Of a stretch of DNA of 23,996 bases, positions 15,122 to 23,000 are shown in pieces. The position numbers were made by a program, and so were the translations under genes. This DNA comes from Deltaproteobacteria bacterium (GTDB taxonomy: Bacteria; SAR324; JACQKK01), in the NCBI GenBank assembly GCA_029858165.1, contig JAOUFO010000002.1, positions 1 to 23,996 of the forward strand. The letters run 5' to 3'. The notes under the pieces are model-generated. The model was given only the letters and a program-made list of their open reading frames with translations, made no database searches and was not told the origin of the DNA. How positions within the stretch are numbered: position 1 is the stretch's first letter; each line of letters begins with the position of its first letter.

Positions 15122-16063
15122 TCAACTGTCGGAGGGGATAGAATTTTCAATGGTCTGCTTCAGTCCCTCCCATTCCACCGGGGCCGGTTCACCCGTTTGG
15201 GTGCCTTTGGTCAACTGGTCAAACCGGATTTTCAAGTTGGCATTCAGCCCGTTCATGGCATCAATTCCTTCCAAAAGCAGTTGGGCCAAAGGCTGACTGA
15301 CCCCCAGCCGTTTTTTGCGGATGGCGTCCAGCATGGATTCCATGGAATGGCCCAGCCGGGTAAACTCCATCAATCCAAGAAATCCGGAATTTCCCTTGAT
15401 TGTGTGGAGAATCCTGAACATATCGTTGATGACCTCCGGATTGTTGGAATTTCCCTCCAAAGTCAAAATCAGATTTTCCACCTGCTGAAGCTGCTCCGGC
15501 AGTTCGGTGAGGAACATGGTGGTCAGTTCCGGGTCAAAATGGTTGGCCGATGTGCCCAGATACCCAAAGGTTCCGTTGAATTCCGACCCGTTGGAGGGGG
15601 GCTGGGAAAAGGAATTTGCCTCAAGGGTCTGGGGAGCGGTTTGGGAGTTGGGGGGGCTGTTTTCATCCTGCCCCAACCCGGACCAGTCCGTTATGGTATC
15701 GGCCAAGGGGGTGCCGGGGGGCAGGAAATCGCTGGTGACTCCCATGTCCCGGATTTCCTTGTTCCAGGTGCCTTCCAAAGAAACCCTGGCCTCTTCAATT
15801 TCACCCCGGCAATCGGTCATTTTCCGGTTGTTGGCCTGGATTTCCGCCAGCAACAGGCTCAACCGGCTGACGGTCAGGCAGCTTTCCAGCGCGCCCATTT
15901 CATAGGCCAGTTCCATAAACCGGTCTATGGCCAGGGTCAACATATCCAGCAATTCCGGGTGGGGGCGGTTGGTGTGTTCCACCTGCTGGATGTATTTGTT
16001 GAGGATGGATTTAACCCTGGGTGCCCAGAATTTGATTCTGGACTCGTTGTCTGTAAATTCCAT
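15122..16063 (-). CDS. Stand-alone histidine phosphotransfer (Hpt) domain protein
   Basis: 313 residues from the ATG at 16063, with AGGGAGA nine bases upstream; an upstream ATG at 16120 has no such site. The N-terminal part (about 1-110) is helical with heptad-like hydrophobics (LDMLTLAIDRFMELAYEMGALESC). A Pro/Ser/Asn-rich linker spans about 112-165. The C-terminal part (about 170-300) is a CheA-P1-like Hpt domain with FDPELTTMFLTELPEQLQQ and FRILHTIKGNSGFLG, where H220 is the phosphoacceptor. No kinase, dimerisation or CheW-like domain follows, so this is not CheA. It lies 75 bases downstream of a stand-alone receiver on the same strand and probably exchanges phosphate with it. The cognate kinase is not in the window. 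Confidence 0.85.
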   Translation of the reverse strand: MEFTDNESRIKFWAPRVKSILNKYIQQVEHTNRPHPELLDMLTLAIDRFMELAYEMGALESCLTVSRLSLLLAEIQANNRKMTDCRGEIEEARVSLEGTWNKEIRDMGVTSDFLPPGTPLADTITDWSGLGQDENSPPNSQTAPQTLEANSFSQPPSNGSEFNGTFGYLGTSANHFDPELTTMFLTELPEQLQQVENLILTLEGNSNNPEVINDMFRILHTIKGNSGFLGLMEFTRLGHSMESMLDAIRKKRLGVSQPLAQLLLEGIDAMNGLNANLKIRFDQLTKGTQTGEPAPVEWEGLKQTIENSIPSDS

Positions 16064-16138
16064 TGGCTTGGGTCTCCCTGATGGATCATGGACCGATCGT
16101 CTTGGACGGTGCCCCTCCATGGTGAATGGGTGAAAAAA

Positions 16139-16537
16139 TCAACCCCGATACGAATTGTGAATATGCTGAATCAGATCATTTTCCTTGGACACCGGATGGA
16201 GATCGGAAAATTCCATGGGTTTGGCCATCACGGCGGCAGCCCCCAGGTTGCGGCACAATTGCTCCTTGACCGAATTGGGCTGGGTGAGAGAACTGAGCAC
16301 GATAATTTTGATTTCAGGATGTAATTTTCGGACCTGCATCAGGGTTTGGACCCCGTCCATCACCGGCATTTCCATGTCGCAGGTTATCACAGACGGAGAC
16401 AGAGTGGCTATTTTCTCCAAAGCCTCTTTGCCGTTGGCGGCCTCTCCCACTACCACAATGGTGGGGTCTTTTTCCAGTGTTTTCTTAATGGCGGCCCTGG
16501 CCAGCATGGAATCATCCACGATCATTAACCGAATCAT
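16139..16537 (-). CDS. Single-domain response regulator (CheY/CheB-receiver-like)
   Basis: 132 residues. The start is ATG at 16537, with GAGGAG five bases upstream; the in-frame GTG at 16543 would sit on the ribosome site. It is a receiver only: acidic pair D8-D9, phosphoacceptor D54 in ITCDMEMPVMDG, Ser82/Ser83 in VLSS, and K106 in AKP. The sequence is closest to CheB or chemotaxis-type receivers (VDDSMLARAAIKKTL, GEAANGKEAL), but no methylesterase or DNA-binding domain follows. The C-terminal tail (EFSDLHPVSKENDLIQHI) contains a short polar insertion. It is the first gene of a pair with the Hpt protein and probably acts by protein-protein interaction in a phosphorelay or motility control. 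Confidence 0.92.
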   Translation of the reverse strand: MIRLMIVDDSMLARAAIKKTLEKDPTIVVVGEAANGKEALEKIATLSPSVITCDMEMPVMDGVQTLMQVRKLHPEIKIIVLSSLTQPNSVKEQLCRNLGAAAVMAKPMEFSDLHPVSKENDLIQHIHNSYRG

Positions 16538-16641
16538 TGTCACTCCTCAATGTGAATGTGAACCACAGGTTGCAGCTTGGTGATTCCTTTTTTTGTCCCC
16601 GGTTCCCTTTGTATGGGATGTTCCTCATGTTGAATAAACGC

Positions 16642-16656
16642 CCACTCAAAGAGTGG
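16642..16656. repeat. Short perfect inverted repeat
   Basis: CCACTC, AAA, GAGTGG: six-base arms around a three-base loop, about 105 bases upstream of the receiver gene start. It could be an operator or a small hairpin, and it sits just before the tandem repeats. Confidence 0.4.
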
Positions 16657-16670
16657 TGTTCCATGGGAAC

Positions 16671-16749
16671 CCAAAAAGAAAGGCACCAGCCAGCCTGCGG
16701 CGTTTGGAGCCGTCAGGCGACCCAACGCGGGGCTGTGCTGGTGCTGGAC
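16671..16749 (+). repeat. Long hairpin repeat, unit 1
   Basis: Begins with CCAAAAAGAAAGGC, then folds on itself. CACCAGC (16684-16690) pairs with GCTGGTG (16737-16743), CAGCC (16691-16695) with GGCTG (16731-16735), GCGTTTGG (16700-16707) with CCCAACGC (16721-16728, one mismatch), and GCC with GGC at the tip. The unit is repeated with a period of 86 bases. It may be a REP-like or small mobile hairpin element, but no transposase is nearby. Confidence 0.8.
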
Positions 16750-16756
16750 AGGACCC

Positions 16757-16835
16757 CCAAAAAGAAAGGCGCCAGCCAGCCTGCGGCGTTTGGAGCCGTC
16801 AGGCGACCCAACGCGGGGCTGTGCTGGCGCTGGAC
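16757..16835 (+). repeat. Long hairpin repeat, unit 2
   Basis: Seventy-nine bases identical to unit 1 except at two positions. CACCAGC becomes CGCCAGC on the left arm and GCTGGTG becomes GCTGGCG on the right arm. The two changes are opposite each other in the stem (A-T to G-C), so pairing is preserved. Confidence 0.8.
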
Positions 16836-16851
16836 AAAAACAAAAGGCATG

Positions 16852-16873
16852 GCGGGGGGGCGAACCCCCCCGC
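16852..16873. repeat. Hairpin with 9-bp GC stem and CGAA loop
   Basis: GCGGGGGGG (16852-16860), CGAA, CCCCCCCGC (16865-16873). First in a row of hairpins downstream of the tandem units. It has no T-run after it, so it is not a standard terminator. Confidence 0.6.
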
Positions 16874-16913
16874 GCCCCCCATTTACGGGTTTTGAAGAAA
16901 CCGTATACAGGGT

Positions 16914-16934
16914 CAAGGGAGCCGCGCTCCCTTG
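16914..16934. repeat. Hairpin with perfect 9-bp stem
   Basis: CAAGGGAGC (16914-16922), CGC, GCTCCCTTG (16926-16934). It follows a weaker arm pair (ACGG...TTT with AAACCGT, 16885-16904) in the same block. Confidence 0.6.
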
Positions 16935-16939
16935 TGGGG

Positions 16940-16958
16940 TTTGGGGCAACGCCCCAAA
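16940..16958. repeat. Hairpin with perfect 8-bp stem
   Basis: TTTGGGGC (16940-16947), AAC, GCCCCAAA (16951-16958). Its right arm runs into the truncated third copy of the CCAAAAAGAAAGGC repeat, so the hairpin block and the repeat are joined. Confidence 0.6.
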
Positions 16959-16978
16959 AAGAAAGGCACCAGCCAGCT
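16954..16978 (+). repeat. Truncated third copy of the hairpin repeat
   Basis: CCAAAAAGAAAGGC followed by ACCAGCCAGC matches the first 24-25 bases of unit 1, then diverges into an AT-rich stretch. Only the left arm is present, so this copy cannot fold like the others. Confidence 0.7.
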
Positions 16979-17011
16979 TATCTTTTTGTTCCTATTTTGT
17001 CCATCGTGGGG

Positions 17012-17042
17012 TGTACAGGTAATTCATCGGTTGTGGTATAGT
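17012..17042 (+). promoter_or_regulatory. Candidate extended -10 promoter for the helicase-nuclease genes
   Basis: TGG followed by TATAGT (17037-17042) gives an extended -10. TGTACA (17012-17017) is a possible -35, though the 19-base spacer is long. Transcription would begin near 17049, which argues against the TTG at 17042 as the start of the next gene. Confidence 0.4.
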
Positions 17043-17110
17043 TGAGCCAACCGGGCGGGACCAGCTTTTTCAGGGTTCACCCTCACTTATTTAGCCAGAC
17101 CATCAGCCCT

Positions 17111-20020
17111 ATGGACCCCCATACCCCCCAGGTGCCTTTGGATATGGATTCCTTTTTCCATGACTGCGGAGAGAATACGCTGACCCTGACCGTCAACCGG
17201 CGGCTGGCCGCCCACCTGCGCACGGGGTACAACCGCTGGCAAAAGGAGCGGGGCAGGCTGGTTTGGCCGGGGGCCGTCATTTTGCCGATGGGGGCCTGGC
17301 TGGTCCAGGCCTGGCAAGCCGGGGTGGAATCCGCCTGGGAGGCCGCCCCGGAAGGCCCGCCGACTCCTTTGTTGTTGGATTCCTTTCAGGAGCAGGTGGT
17401 GTGGGAGCAGATTGTGGCCCAATCCCCCCTGGGGCAGAATTTGCTGCACCCTTCGGGGGCGGCCGCTTTGGCCATGGATGGGTGGAGCCTTTTGCACCAG
17501 TGGCGGCTGGAAATCCCGGCGGAGGATGGGCCGGGCCACACGGCGGAAACCGCGGCTTTCGCCCGGTGGGCGGGGGCCTTTCAGGCCCGGCTGGCGGCCA
17601 ACGGATGGGAATCCATGGCGCGGCTGGCGTCCAGGATGGAAGGCTGGCTTACCGCAACGACGCCAGCGGCAGGGGGGGGGATTTCATCTTTGGGGTTTCC
17701 CTTTCAAAAGGTGGTGCTGGCCGGTTTTGATGATCCATCCCCCCAGGACGCGGCCCTGGCGCGGGGGTTTGCCCAAGCCGGATGTGAGGTGGAATGGCTG
17801 CCTCCCCCTGCTTGTCCATCCGCACCGGTGGTGGCCGGGTACCAGGATACGGAGGGGGAATTGCGGGCCGCCGCCCGCTGGGCGCGCCGGTTGTTGGAAC
17901 AGACATCCAAGGGGGCGCCTGCTCCCAGGATCGGGGTGGTGGTCAATGGACTCTCCGGGTTGCGGGCCAGGGCCTGCCGCATATTTGAGGATGAATTCAC
18001 CCCCCCGGCGGCTATGGAAACCACCCAAAAGGGGGGGGGGCAAAACCCCTGGGTCAATATCACCGCCGCCCCTCCCCTGGCGTCGGCCCCCCTGGCGGCC
18101 TCTGCCCTGGAATGGCTTTCTATGGGGAAGGGCAAAGAGGTTTCCATGGAAACCCTGAACCGCCTGTTGACCAGCCCTTTTGTGGGGGGGTGGGTCCGGG
18201 AGGGGGCCGCCAGAGGGCTGCTGGACGGCTGGCTGCGGCGGATGGGGCAGGAGGGATGGAGCCTGACCGGTCTGGCCCGGGCCGCCAGACCGGGGGAATG
18301 GCCCTCCCGGCAGAGACGCCCCCCGCCTCCCTGCCCCCTGCTGGCCGACCGGCTGGATCAATTTGCCCGGCAAATCCGTGAGGAAAACCGGGAAACCTCC
18401 CCCCCCCAATGGGCTTTACGGTTTACCGGCTGGTTGAAAACCCTGGGCTGGCCCGGAGACCGGACCCTTTCCAGCACCGAACAACAAACCCACGAAAAAT
18501 GGAAGGAACTGCTGGGTCAATTTTCCGGGCTGGAGTTGGTGGCTCCCATGCTGGGGCTGGGTCAGGCCCTGGGGCTGTTGGCACAACTGGCCCAAAAGCA
18601 AACCTTTCAGCCCCAGCCCAATCCCTCCCCCCTCAGTCATCCCCCGGTGCAGATCATGGGGGAACTGGAAGCCGGAGGGTTTGCCTTTGACCATTTGTGG
18701 GTGGCCGGGTGGCACCAGGACGCATGGCCGCCGCCCCCCAACCCCAACCCCTTTTTGCCGGGTGCGGTCCAGGCCAACGCCGGGTTGCCCCACGCCACCC
18801 CGGAGCGGGAACTGGCCTTCGCCAGGGCCGTCACCGGGCGCCTGCTGGCCGCCGCCCCGGATGTGGTGGTGAGCTATCCCCAATGGGAGGGGGACCGGCC
18901 TCTTGGGGCCAGCCCTCTTGTGGCCGGGCTGCCCTGTTCCCCGCCCGGCAGGCTGCCTGCCCCGGATGAAACCGGCTGGATGGCCGGTTTGTACGGCCAG
19001 GCCGGGCCGAAACCCTGGGAGGACCCTCAGGCCCCGCCGGTGGAATCCCACCGGGTACGGGGCGGGTCTGAATTGTTCAAGGATCAGGCGGCCTGCCCTT
19101 TTAAAGCGTTTGCCCATCACCGGTTGGGGGCCCGGCCCCTGGAGACGGTCACCCTGGGGGTGGCTTCGGCGGACCGGGGGATGATGGTCCACCGGGTGTT
19201 GGAAACCCTGTGGCAAAACTGGGGGGACCAAAAAACCCTGGCGGCACTATCGGTTGCCCAGCGGGAGGCCCAGGTGGCCCAGGCGGTGGAAACGGCAGTG
19301 GAAGAACGGTTGGACCAAACCTTTATCCCTCTGGCACGGCGGTTTCTGGAACTGGAAAAACCGGCGCTGACCAGCCTGGTGGGGGAATGGCTGGCGGCAG
19401 AGCTTTCCCGCCCTCCGTTTAGAGTAGAACTTTTGGAGCGGGAGCAAACTGTGTTGCTGGGCGGGGTGGAACTGAACATGCGGGTGGACCGGGCGGACCG
19501 GCTGTTGGAAGAGGCGGGAGAGGATGGCCGGGCCGGGCCGGGCCGGTTGTTTTTGGTGGATTACAAAACCGGTCCCGCCGCCTGGTCCGGTTGGTTCGGC
19601 CCCCGCCCCAAGGACCCCCAGCTGCCTATGTATTGTGTGACCTCTCCGGAACCGGTGGCGGGGATGGCCTTTGGGCTGGTGCGCCGGGGGGAAACCGGGT
19701 TGAAGGGACTGGTGGACCTGGACGGCAAAGAGCCATTGGAAGGGATGGAAAAGGTGAAACGGCTACCGGGAACTTCCTGGGGCGGGGAGCCTTTGGGGGT
19801 CATGGAGGATTTGCGCCGGGATTGGGAGCAGGTGCTTTCCCGGTTGGGAGAGGCCCACCGGGGGGGGGATGCCCGGGTGGACCCCCGCAAAGTGGCGGAC
19901 AGCTGCCGCTATTGCGGGTTGGAAGTCCTGTGCCGTTTGGATGATGTGGACCCTTCCGCCCGGTATTCCAGGGAGGAAGACCCCGAAACCGATGAAGAGG
20001 ACCAGACCTTTGAAGGATAA
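17111..20020 (+). CDS. AddB-like PD-(D/E)XK nuclease, double-strand-break repair
   Basis: 969 residues from the ATG at 17111; TTG at 17042 and ATG at 17144 (AGGTG nine bases upstream) are alternatives, and none has a strong ribosome site. The N-terminus (LTLTVNRRLAAHLRTGYNRW, and LDSFQEQVVWEQIV) matches the roughly 900-residue probable DNA repair protein family (TIGR03623-type), an AddB relative with a degenerate helicase-like region. The C-terminal nuclease has LVDYKTG (D817 and K819 in this numbering) and an iron-sulfur staple built from C662 (ACPFKAF) and CRYCGLEVLC (C932, C935, C941), as in AddB. The protein is expected to act in the cytoplasm with the helicase encoded next, degrading and resecting broken DNA ends before RecA loading. 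Confidence 0.85.
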   Translation: MDPHTPQVPLDMDSFFHDCGENTLTLTVNRRLAAHLRTGYNRWQKERGRLVWPGAVILPMGAWLVQAWQAGVESAWEAAPEGPPTPLLLDSFQEQVVWEQIVAQSPLGQNLLHPSGAAALAMDGWSLLHQWRLEIPAEDGPGHTAETAAFARWAGAFQARLAANGWESMARLASRMEGWLTATTPAAGGGISSLGFPFQKVVLAGFDDPSPQDAALARGFAQAGCEVEWLPPPACPSAPVVAGYQDTEGELRAAARWARRLLEQTSKGAPAPRIGVVVNGLSGLRARACRIFEDEFTPPAAMETTQKGGGQNPWVNITAAPPLASAPLAASALEWLSMGKGKEVSMETLNRLLTSPFVGGWVREGAARGLLDGWLRRMGQEGWSLTGLARAARPGEWPSRQRRPPPPCPLLADRLDQFARQIREENRETSPPQWALRFTGWLKTLGWPGDRTLSSTEQQTHEKWKELLGQFSGLELVAPMLGLGQALGLLAQLAQKQTFQPQPNPSPLSHPPVQIMGELEAGGFAFDHLWVAGWHQDAWPPPPNPNPFLPGAVQANAGLPHATPERELAFARAVTGRLLAAAPDVVVSYPQWEGDRPLGASPLVAGLPCSPPGRLPAPDETGWMAGLYGQAGPKPWEDPQAPPVESHRVRGGSELFKDQAACPFKAFAHHRLGARPLETVTLGVASADRGMMVHRVLETLWQNWGDQKTLAALSVAQREAQVAQAVETAVEERLDQTFIPLARRFLELEKPALTSLVGEWLAAELSRPPFRVELLEREQTVLLGGVELNMRVDRADRLLEEAGEDGRAGPGRLFLVDYKTGPAAWSGWFGPRPKDPQLPMYCVTSPEPVAGMAFGLVRRGETGLKGLVDLDGKEPLEGMEKVKRLPGTSWGGEPLGVMEDLRRDWEQVLSRLGEAHRGGDARVDPRKVADSCRYCGLEVLCRLDDVDPSARYSREEDPETDEEDQTFEG

Positions 20021-23000
20021 GGATAAAGAGAACCCATTGTCTGTTTCCATCGCCGACGGACCCCAACGGCGGGAAGCCCTGGACCCCCGCGCCTCCTTTA
20101 TTGTGCAGGCCCCGGCAGGCTCCGGCAAAACGGAACTGCTCACCCAGCGGATGCTGGCCCTGCTGGCGGGGGAGGGGGTGGTGGAGGAATTGCGGGTCCA
20201 ACGGCCTGAGGAGGTGGTGGCCATCACCTTCACCCGCAAAGCGGCGGGAGAAATGCGCCAACGGGTGAGGGACACCCTGCTGTATGCCCGGACCAACCCC
20301 CCGCCCCTGGAACCCCATCGCAAGGCCGCCTATGACCTGGCCCAAAGTGTGCTGGCCAGGGATGCGGCCCTGGGGTGGAACCTGCCGGACAATCCGGCTT
20401 CCATCCGGGCGTTGACCATTGACGGGTTTTCCGGTCAGTTGGCCCGGCGGATGCCGGTGCGGGCCAGACTGGGGGGGGTCCCGGGGGTGTTGGACCCTGG
20501 GGTTCAAACAGAAGTTTACCGGCAGGCCGCCCGGGAAACCCTGGAGGCCCTGGCGGGAGGCCCGCCGGAGGAGGCCAAAGCGGTGGAAGGGCTGCTGCTC
20601 CACCGGGACAACCAGGCCCAAACCCTGGAAGACCTGCTGGCAGATATGCTGGCCACCCGGGACCAATGGATGCGGCACCTGGGGTTGGCTCCATCCCCCA
20701 AGCCGGGCCTGCCAACCGCGTTGGTACAGAGCCTGGCCCAGGCTGTCCAAAGGCTGGAAATCCAGGCTCTGGCCGGTTTGAAGGCCGCCTTCCCCGTCGG
20801 AATGTTGGAGGAAACCACCACGTTGGCCCGGTTCGCCGCCGGTCAATTGGCCGCGGACCATCCCCTGGCGGGGTGGTCCACTCTCACAGCCCCCCCTGGA
20901 TTCCAGCCGGAAACCCTGCCCCTGTGGCAAGGCGTGGCCGGGTGGCTGCTGACCGGAAAAGATGAATTCAGAAAAACCGTGACAGTGAAAAACGGTTTTC
21001 CGGCGGCGGACAAAAAGAACCCCCGGTTTGCCGAAAACAAACAGCGGATGAAAGACCTGCTGGCCTCCCTGGCCGGGAACGAACCCCTTCGGGGGGTTTT
21101 GGAGGAATTGCGGCGGCTTCCCCCCCGGATGCTGGCCCCCCCCCAGTTGGAGGCGTTGGAAGCCCTGGAACGGGTGTTGCCCATGGCCCTGGGTCGGCTG
21201 TGGGGAGGGTTTGGCCAAACGGGGGGGGTGGATTTCTCTCAGGTGGCCCTGGCGGCGGCCTGGGCGTTGAATGATTCCGGCCCGGATGGGGGGCTGCCCA
21301 CGGACCGCATCACCCATCTGCTGGTGGATGAATTTCAGGATACCTCCCTGGGTCAATCCCAGTTGTTGCTCAGCCTTACCCGCCGCTGGAAGCCGGGGGA
21401 TGGCCGCACCCTGTTTTTGGTGGGGGACCCCATGCAATCCATTTACCGGTTCCGGGAGGCGGAAGTGGGGGTGTTTCTGCGGGCCTGGGAATCCCAAAGG
21501 TTGGGCGCCGTGGCCTTAAAACCCCTGTCTCTGCAAGTCAATTTCCGCTCGGTGGCCCCGCTGGTGGGGTGGATGAACCATCTGTTCAGCCAGGTGTTTC
21601 CCCCCCGGTCCAATGCCGGTTTGGGTCAGGTGGCCTATGCCAAGGCCGCCTTTCCCGGCCAAACAGCCCCGGAGGAGACCCCTCCCCCACCGGGAGACCC
21701 TGACCAGGCGGTGACCCTGCACCCGTTTTTGGACCGGGAGGGCGCCCCCCCTTACAGCCTGGAGGAAGCCCGTACCGTGGCCCGGCTGGTGAGCCGGATC
21801 ACGGCCCGACACCCTGGTGAGACCCTGGCCATTTTGGTGCGATCCCGCTCCCATCTGGCCCGGATTCTGCCCGCCCTGGCGGAAGCGGGGGTGCGGGTCC
21901 AGGCGGTGGAGATTGAACCCCTAAGCGGAAAGCCGGTGGTCCGGGACCTGGCCGCCCTGACCCGGGCGCTGCTCCATCCGGCGGACCGGGTGGCCTGGCT
22001 GGCTTTGTTGCGGGGTCCCTGGTGCGGGTTGGATTTAAAAGACCTGCTGGCGGTGGCCCAGGCGGCATCCCCTGCTGAAGAACGCACCATCTGGCAGGCA
22101 GTGTGCTCCCCCCCGGATTTGGAGCCGGATGGCCTTGACCGTTTGGAGCGGCTGAGGAACGCTCTGGCCGGGGCGGTGGCCAACCGGGAGCGGTCCCCGT
22201 TGCGGAGGCTGGTGGAAGGGGCCTGGATGGCCCTGGGGGGGGCTGCCTGCCATCCACCGGAGGCTTATGGGGACGCGGAGGCTTTTTTGGCATTGCTGGA
22301 AGAACTGGAAGCCGCCCACCCCATCCCGGATGGGGAGGCCATCGCCCGCAGGCTGGAGGCCCTCAATGCCCGGCCGGACCCCGCCGCCGGGGGGCAGGTG
22401 CAGGTGATGACCATCCACAAAGCCAAAGGGTTGCAGTTTGACACAGTGATTCTGCCCGGCCTGGGCCGACGCACCAAAGGCGGCAATTCCTCCCTGCTGT
22501 TGTGGGAGACCCTCCCCGGCCCCCCTGACGGCGGGGATGAGCTGTTGATGGCCCCCTCCCCGGTCAAGGGGGGGGAGGACCCCCATTACGAGTATCTGAA
22601 ATGGCGGAACAAAACCAAAGAGCGGGCGGAGGCCCTGCGCCTGTTTTATGTGGCCGCCACCCGGACCAAAAAACGGCTCCATCTGCTGGCGGCGGTGAAG
22701 GAAAAAAAAGACGGCACGTTGTCCCCTGGGGGGCTGTTGTCCCATGTGTGGCCGGTGTTGGAGGACCCCTTTGCCGCCCTGCTGCGGGAGGGTGCGGCCC
22801 CTGAGGCCGGTTTCCTCTCAAACACCGTCCAGGACCCGTCTGCCCCCGGTACCCAGGGGTTGACGGATTTACCCCCGGCCTCCGGTGAATCCCATGGCGT
22901 TTGGAGCGGGCCGCGCCGGGTGGCGGGGGGGTGGGCCGCGCCCCTGCCCCCGGAATCCCTGCCCCTGGACCTCCTGGTCCCGGAATCTCTGGCTCTGGGC

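Larger units (their letters stand above)
16538..17110. other. Non-coding region rich in hairpin repeats
   Basis: 573 bases between two divergently transcribed genes. It holds a short inverted repeat (16642-16656), two tandem hairpin units (16671-16835), a row of short perfect hairpins (16852-16958), a truncated third repeat copy (16954-16978) and a candidate promoter for the nuclease genes (17012-17042). Reading frames across it run through the repeats, look like translated repeat and have no ribosome sites. Confidence 0.75.

Noticed and set aside
15053..16081. 342-codon open frame on the plus strand opposite the Hpt gene
   Set aside because: The Hpt protein on the minus strand has a phosphoacceptor motif and a ribosome site; this frame has neither domain nor start signal.
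16671..16978. Possible CRISPR array
   Set aside because: Two and a half copies with only a seven-base gap between units, no regular spacers and no cas genes.
16537..17022. Open frames running through the hairpin repeats
   Set aside because: The protein is internally repeated only because the DNA is, has no ribosome site and starts inside the divergent receiver gene's leader.
19800..21497. 565-codon open frame on the minus strand across the nuclease and helicase genes
   Set aside because: Low-complexity Gly/Gln/Pro/His translation with no ribosome site, spanning two well-supported plus-strand genes.
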